Assembly: GCA_035079385.1 (NCBI GenBank)
Contig: JAVHKY010000004.1
Span: 22,619,001 to 22,683,000, forward strand
DNA length: 64,000 bases
Source: Aspidiotus rigidus
Lineage: Eukaryota; Arthropoda; Insecta; Hemiptera; Diaspididae
Direction of reading: 5' to 3'
In this document: piece by piece, positions 57,830-64,000 of the stretch
Layout: every line of letters starts with the position of its first letter
Numbering within the stretch: position 1 is the first letter of the stretch
Made by a program: the position numbers and the translations under genes
The notes under the pieces: generated by a model
Database searches by the model: none
Seen by the model: the letters and a program-made list of their open reading frames with translations, nothing else
Told to the model about the DNA's origin: nothing

Positions 57830-59060
57830 GATTTTTCAGTACTTGATGGTTTCTTGCATCTTTGAAATTTGTTATTCGAATTTTTCAAAATAATTTCGAT
57901 CACTTCTTTTTTTTTTATAGTCCATGAATTCAGTCTATGGTTTCTCTTCCCCTGTCAATATCCGGAACCCAAAAGATCTGAAGCTTTTTCTTCCTACTGA
58001 GATTTAGTACTCAAGAAATTCGAATTTCTTTCTGTTAAGATCTACAGATGAAAATATTCGAATCTTTTTGTTCTAGTCAGTTTTGGAATTCAATTTTTAA
58101 TTATATGTTCTTTAAAAGATCATCTGTGAAGGAAAATTCTTAAAATGAAAATAATAATGTCTTATTATTATTAATGTAAAATGGGCGAAATATTTTTTCC
58201 TTTCTAATTTTTCAGTGCTTTCTTTTGTATTTATTAATTTTTCATGCGGAAGTTTTTATTTTTCGTGACTTTTTTGTTTTTTCGTTGGAAGCACTTTTCC
58301 AATATTTTTTTTTTTTTTTTTTTTTTTGTGAAATCATTCTTAATCGGTTAAAGTTTTTGTTTTTTCGTGATTTTTGAATTTTTATTTCGTGCGAAAAAAT
58401 CTCACCTACAATAAACTGCTTTGTACAATAAGACTTTTTTCTATTTTTAGTACAATTCTGCTGCAAAAATTATTGCCATAAATCAAACAGAATTCAATGC
58501 ACGTTCTTTAACACGAAGTCAGACTGCATATTGTGCACATGATGATACTCGTTGAAATTGTAATTGAAAAAAAAAAAAATAAATAAAATGACAAAATTTA
58601 TCATTTTATTTGATATTTTTGTTCGTTATCCACAAAATTTAATCCTCATCATTTTTTAGCGAAATATGTGTACTTATTGATATTTTCTTAGTAAGTTTGT
58701 GATTTTCTAATTATGTATGAGTAACGGTATTGATGAAGAATATTCAACTTATTAAAATTATAATTTTATTTTTTTCCTTTTTCTCTTTCGAAAGGCGTTC
58801 CTAATTCACCAACTTTTCTTTCTTTTCTGAAATTCTGCAAAACTTATTATCACGTATTCAACAGATCACAGGTAGAGTAATACGTCAACAAAAAATAAAT
58901 CATTCAAACATACTCAGCTTGAATATAAGAGAATCATCTAATAAAAATGTTGACGCCAGAACCTTCCAGACTCGAATACTGATCTGTAGGTATTCGAGAG
59001 TACAACTCGATGAATTCAAAATTCGAAGAGTTAAACCGGGGAAACAAAAACCCAGTTCCC
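57830..59060 (-). repeat. inverted copy of a sequence carried inside the Helitron
   Basis: The reverse complement resembles 28660-29940 (for example AATTTCAAAGATGCAAGAAACC, and a GGTTTTT...TTTAACTC(A/T)TCGAATT...GTTGTACTCT block). Neither the Helitron 5' TC end nor the 3' hairpin-CTAG is present, so it is an internal fragment or a separate repeat that the Helitron captured. It contains a long T run at 58305-58327. Confidence 0.55.
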
Positions 59061-59344
59061 TCTTATATAATGGAGGACTTTACATGAACTCCATTTAATA
59101 ATTCAGTAAATACTTAATACTTAAATTTTACAAAAATTATAGAGACTGTAATCATCGTTTTTTCTGTAACATGCTTGTATACATATGTACATGTTGACCA
59201 CGAGTGGAATGTGCGCCAGCTACATAATCTTTACGAAAAAATACATATTTTCTAACTTTATATCCGTACAAAATTTTTTATTGTCATTACGTATAATTAA
59301 TTAGGTAACTTGAAAATATTGTAAAATACTATACAACAGCCTCA

Positions 59345-62300
59345 TTAAAATTGCATCCAACATGGGTCAATTAATTCAGGAGGAAACGACCTCCGATCGG
59401 TAGAATCAAATTTTTTAATATTTTTTTCGGCATCTTCGTAATACGAACAGATCTTCCACTTGTCAGGTCTCTCGCAAATATTCACTTTACATCTATGTAA
59501 AGCACGTAAACTGGGACAATTTTTAAAGAATTGTTCATAGAGCGCATCACGAAATTTTCTATGATTAGTCTGCAAAAAATAAACACAAATATCAACCGTT
59601 TTAAAATAATTTGTGAGAGTAAATAGTAAAATTGATGATTCCGTGAATTTTTTTCTCTTACCCCTGTGAAATATGACTTTATATAAATGAATTTCAACTT
59701 CTTCATTCTTTCGACTATCGACAACCACGTGTGTATACAAAAGTCTCCGACGAAGACAATCGCCTCCAGGTTTGGAAGACCCCAAAAAAATCTCTTCAAT
59801 TCTTCGCCATTCAACTATAATGCGTAATTATAGAAGAAAAAAATAATGAGGACGTTTTTAATGATGTCAAATATAGATACAGCGTAAATTAACTTACTTC
59901 TTCCGGGTGGGGACGACTTGTGGTTAAATATAACGATGTTAAATTGGGAAATTCCAATTCTTCTACAAATGTCCTCGTGATATTAGAAGATTCTCGCGAG
60001 ATTTCCAAACATTTTAGATCTGCATCATAGATAAATAAAATTCAATTTTGTGTAAATACGAGTAATGCATTAAATTTGAACTTACGTTCTATTTCTTCAA
60101 CGGACATTTCAAATGTGATTGATCATTAAGGGAGAGAAAGCGGAAGGGGGAAAATGAACCGCGGGGACTAAGGACAACCTATTTCAGCATCTCATATCTC
60201 TATACATGACTATAGGACATGGCAGAATATTGACTTCAAAGTTAGATGCACAGGAGGAACATGTACTCGAAAAAAATTCCATGTTCAAGTTTTATACATA
60301 AGGGAGAAATTGACCTTCTGGAGAACTTATTCTTAAAAGTTTAACAACTGCTTCATTCTCAAAATTACAAAATGCTGAGACTTCTTGAATGAAATATTCG
60401 AAAAGCTGAATTAAAATCCTTACATCCCTCCATAAAACAGGTTTCCTATTCGCCTCATTGATGGGAGAGAAGCCGCTAGCAGCGAACGAAGTGAGTTGTG
60501 AGGTTTTTATTCGTTAAATGGAGAAAAATCGCTAATTCATCGGTAGTGTGAAAAAAAAAAAAGGATAGTAGAATCAAAATGAATCCAAATAGAGGATAGG
60601 AGAGCCGGAGGAGAATATGCTTACAAGACTGGGACTATTCTCGAGAAAACTGTCACAGTTTTTCGAGAGGGCCCCACTTGCACTATTATTCTTAATAAAA
60701 CCATGACGAAGAACCGTCCCGGTTTTGATAATATGACGTCAACGATTGAAAAGACATATTAATCTATAGAGTACCAGAGACGAAAAAAGAAGCTTTAAGA
60801 CAGAGACCAGTCTACCGTCCACTACACTCTGAAAATTTCACTCCAAAGCAACATCTTAAGCTATCCTCTTTGAACAGCGAACGGATAAAAGAAATTTAAT
60901 AGTTATTTTAAGAGGGAACTTGTTCTATAGTTTTTTTTTTGAACAATTTGCCATACGCAGTCCGCCTTACGCCGAGTAGTGTCCGGCAAAAAGTAGCCTA
61001 CCCTCATGAAGAATTTGGACTACGAAAAATGTGGAATTTTTGGATAATGGAAAAATTTTCGAATTTTTTAATCATAATATATGATAGGAGGGGAACTCGG
61101 AAAATTTCGACTCTCGAACCATAGTATAAGATAGAAAGGGGACTTGAAAAAACTTCGACTCTCGAGCCATGGGAGGAGGGCTTGGAAAAATTTCAACTTT
61201 TGAGCCATGACAGGAAAGGGACGTAGAAAAATTTTGACTTTCGAGCCATACGAAAGGAGGGGAACATGGAGGAATTTGAACTCTCGAACCGTAGTGTATG
61301 ATAGGAGAGGAAGTTGGAAGAAAATTTTAACTCTCGAGCTATGATGTATGATAGGAGGAGGACTTAGAATAAGACAGAAGGGGGACTAAATGATAGGAAA
61401 GGGACTTAGAAAAATTTTTACCTTGACGGGGACTCATAAAAATTCAAGACTCTTCTAGATTTCATTATGAATTCTCAATATACCAAAACCAATTCGACCC
61501 ATCGACCAGGTCTCCTGCATTACTTGTTTAAGTTCACTCAGGAAGTCGTCGATTTTGAAAAAAATGAATGTTTTTATATTATAATGCAAAACCTTTCAAA
61601 TGACAACAATATTCTGATGAAAAAAAATTAGAAACCAATAGCAATAAGATTGCCGAAGTATGTATGAGAATAAATTTATATAATTCGGATTCCTTTACGA
61701 AGTTGACTTGAAAGTGAAAGAATTTTCGAACTTTCATTTCGGAAATCTTGCCAAATTAGTCAATTTTTGACAACAACTCGCCTCAGACAAGACGTAGAAA
61801 CTTTGTATTTGGTGCAAATTAAAGATAAAATTCGTTTAAGCCACGTATCTAACATTTTACGTTTTTGAGCCATAAAAAATTTAGTCCAAAAGGCCATTTA
61901 ATTCTTAACATCTTTTTGGTGGACCCTGTATAGCTTTGGTCCCAAGTCGAAATGTTTCCAAGAGAAATTCCTGTCTAAATTTTCTCAAGTCTACCCCCTA
62001 TCATACATGGCTCGGAAGTCGAAATTTTATTTTCATAAAGAACCCCACCCCCGCCCATAGAACCGATTCCTTGTTAATATCTCATTCGAGGTTCTCCCTC
62101 CGAAATTATATGGCCTTCCTATAATACACAAAAATTGACCTTACTTTCGTTCGGTAGAATAATTCACAAAATTTCCTCTCCACTCCCTATCCAAACACGT
62201 TTTTTTGCGAGTAGAGCTTCAACTTTTAAATAGGAAACCAGTTCTGTGGAGATTTTTCGAAAAATTTTCTGCGCGTCGTCCAACCAAAAACTTGTAAAAA

Positions 62301-64000
62301 GTTTGACTCTTGAGGTATAATATAGGGAGGGGGGGGGCTAGACAAATGTTGACTCTCGAGCCACAATATATGATGGGAGAGGAACTTGGAAGGAAATTTT
62401 GACTTTCAAGCCATAATATATAATAGGAACGAGAGGGACTCAGAAAAATTGTCACTTTCAGGCCAGAGTCTTATTATTCAGTAATATCAAAAATGATATC
62501 AACATCGGCTCCTCTTTTTTCCTCCCTGACATGAGCTCAGATATAGTTTTACAATATGATGATGTATTCTTTTTTTTCCTATTTGTGACTTCAATCTAAT
62601 GGAAGGACTTTTGTAAAATTTTCTCACGGCGTAGAGTGGCGTCAAGAGTGACCTTAACCCAATGGAGATAGTATACCATAAAAAGAGGAGATAGGAAGAG
62701 CTGATCCACCTAGCATACAGAATATAACGCCCCTCGTATACTGAACTAGTTGAGATTTCTTTCATGATTTTGTTACAATGACGTCATCAATGACCTTGAC
62801 CAAAATTTCACACAGATCAGAATTTCTCAAAATCCTCTTCCTCTTATACGTTAATTATTTTCAAGTCTTCTTTCTACGAATATTCGTTCCCCTCCTAATT
62901 TGTACATCTTGGAATCGAAATTTCATATGTAAGTGTAAATTGACGCTCAAAACTATTCCCACAAGTCCATCTTTTTCTAAGAAGATACAGCTCGAAATTA
63001 AAATTTTTCCAATCCTGAAAGTGAGTGAGAGCCCCTTCTTCTCCAAAGCAAAACGGTTTCGCTGAATAATCCACCTGAGAATATCCGTTGAAAAATTTTT
63101 TCTTTTATCCTTCATGATATAATATAATGTATTATCTATAATTATTTGCTTAGCGCGAAAAATTCCCGAATTTTCGCTGAATTTATTTTGACTTACTTTG
63201 TAGATTTTTTATGGAATAACCACTTCGTTCACCATTCGATTCTATGCCGGTGAATCCATAGTTCGTTATAGCAATTCTTCTATCGGCGCCGTATTCGAGT
63301 CGTCGTAATTTCAAACTGGTTAATTGACGCTGTTAGAAGGCAAAAGATGTATAATTTTTACATTAGTCAAATCTTTCTGGAATTATGCATATAATGGGAA
63401 TATAAATCTACTCTAATCGAGGAGTATTTGTTTTCACCGATCAATGAGGTTAGGAAAAGAGAGCAAGAAAAATCAGCTGCGAAATATGTGAAAGAAACTA
63501 GCAGGATACGAAGAAATTGAAATTGTACCCAATATTTCCCATCTTAGTGACGACCACTATTTGACAGTTCCTATAGATTTGTCTTTACAAGCATCAATTC
63601 ACAGGAAAAAAATGAGCATATTGAATGATGTTGCCTATCTGATTCACAAAGAAGTACCTATGGATGTGTGTCACAACGTTGCAGCGCTACTCGTACATAA
63701 TCTATCGCACTCTGCCTACATAGCACATCACGAGCTATATTTTTGACAGCGCTCCCGAACTTATCTTAGGTCGACAATCACACTCACCTGGTACCGAAAA
63801 ATATCTTGCAAAACAAGATCATTCAGGCCGGAACCATCGATCACCAATTCAGATAAACCATGGCACGTTTTAATAAATGCGTGCGTCATTTCAGCACTTA
63901 ATTTATTTCCAAACACTGAGAGATGAAGATACTTGAGATGCTTATTAATTATCTTCTTAGGATTTGCATCGGCACATCTGACTTTTAATTTAAAATTCAG
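59345..64000 (-). CDS. F-box/leucine-rich-repeat protein (gene C), 3' five exons
   Basis: Third array member; its 5' end, including the F-box, lies beyond the window. Exons: 64000-63788 (partial exon 3), 63329-63197, 60019-59898, 59814-59662, 59569-59345. Borders are GT/AG, phases equal those of genes A and B, and the last exon is again 225 nt. Readable pieces are HLKYLHLSVFGNKLSAEMTH, LVIDGSGLNDLVLQDIF, RQLTSLKLRRLEYGADRR, LEFPNLTSLYLTTSRP, LPNLEAIVFVGDFCIHTWL and FKNCPSLRALHRC. LRR lines are preserved although most residues differ from A and B, so selection still acts on the fold. Intron 4 (60020-63196) is repeat-filled. Confidence 0.8.
60600..60720. repeat. dispersed GACTGG(G/T)A(C/T)TATTCT repeat
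   Basis: GACTGGGACTATTCTCGAGAAAACTGTCAC here resembles GACTGGTATTATTCTTGGAAAAATGACAC near 53505, which is itself preceded by a diverged copy. A decayed dispersed repeat of unknown type. Confidence 0.35.
61085..62480. repeat. degenerate ~50-60-bp repeats in intron 4 of gene C
   Basis: The motif GACTTGGAAAAATTT(T/C)GACT plus CTCGAGCCATA and ATGATAGGAGGGG recurs about seven times in 61085-61430 and three times in 62290-62480, with variable spacing. The same motif occurs in units A and B (16650-16740; 37050-37280). It looks like an old satellite spread through the array. Confidence 0.65.
63484..63747 (+). other. unassigned plus-strand open frame in intron 3 of gene C
   Basis: A continuous plus-strand frame reads EEIEIVPNISHLSDDHYLTV, then MSILNDVAYLIHKEVPMDVC and HNLSHSAYIAHHELYF to a TGA at 63745. 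Composition looks protein-like, but I recognise no family. It lies opposite intron 3 of gene C, so it may be a mobile-element remnant. Confidence 0.25.

Noticed and set aside
60088..60107. Mini-exon MSVEEIE followed by GTAAGT upstream of exon 5 of gene C
   Set aside because: Genes A and B have no equivalent, and exon 4 to exon 5 joins in phase without it.

Overview
The window is AT-rich, intron-containing animal DNA, most likely from an insect. There are no bacterial operons, and the coding exons have GT/AG borders. The mobile-element mix (Penelope-like, BEL/Pao, Jockey/I-like and RTE-like LINEs, Helitron, hAT, a Ginger-type integrase and many foldbacks) is typical of a repeat-rich arthropod. 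The species cannot be fixed from the sequence.

The backbone is a tandem array of units, each carrying one F-box/leucine-rich-repeat gene on the minus strand. Unit D (about 8.7-14.2 kb) keeps only the 5' end of its gene. Unit A (about 14.2-32.3 kb) has a complete seven-exon gene (19080-26440, 657 codons plus stop). Unit B (about 35.7-54.3 kb) has a second seven-exon gene (43231-49614) whose presumed start ATG is GTG. Unit C starts near 55.3 kb and its gene (59345 to beyond 64000) leaves the window. Exon borders and phases match between genes. Units A and B align over about 17 kb, so insertions present in only one of them can be read against an empty site in the other.

Layout: 1-2820, two head-to-head Penelope-like copies, one with a 593-codon RT/GIY-YIG frame. 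2990-7650, LINE relics, a MITE and an inverted pair of decayed copies of an insect repeat protein. 7656-8519, BEL/Pao integrase pseudogene. 8592-14200, unit D, invaded by a Ginger-like transposon and a Penelope-like pseudogene that itself holds an insertion. 14200-32300, unit A, with a LINE tail and a 3.15-kb Helitron absent from unit B. 32292-35215, hAT, Jockey and BEL gag relics. 35700-54300, unit B, with a 3.3-kb giant foldback and two small TSD-flanked insertions carrying hammerhead-ribozyme-like cores. 54417-57290, LINE and BEL relics. 59345-64000, gene C.

The F-box genes would encode substrate adaptors of SCF ubiquitin ligases. The rest is mobile DNA, much of it nested. The most interesting signals are the small hammerhead-bearing insertions (best at 35860-36087, with an exact core), a recurring head-to-head inverted architecture, and an abrupt change in A/B identity inside the F-box genes.
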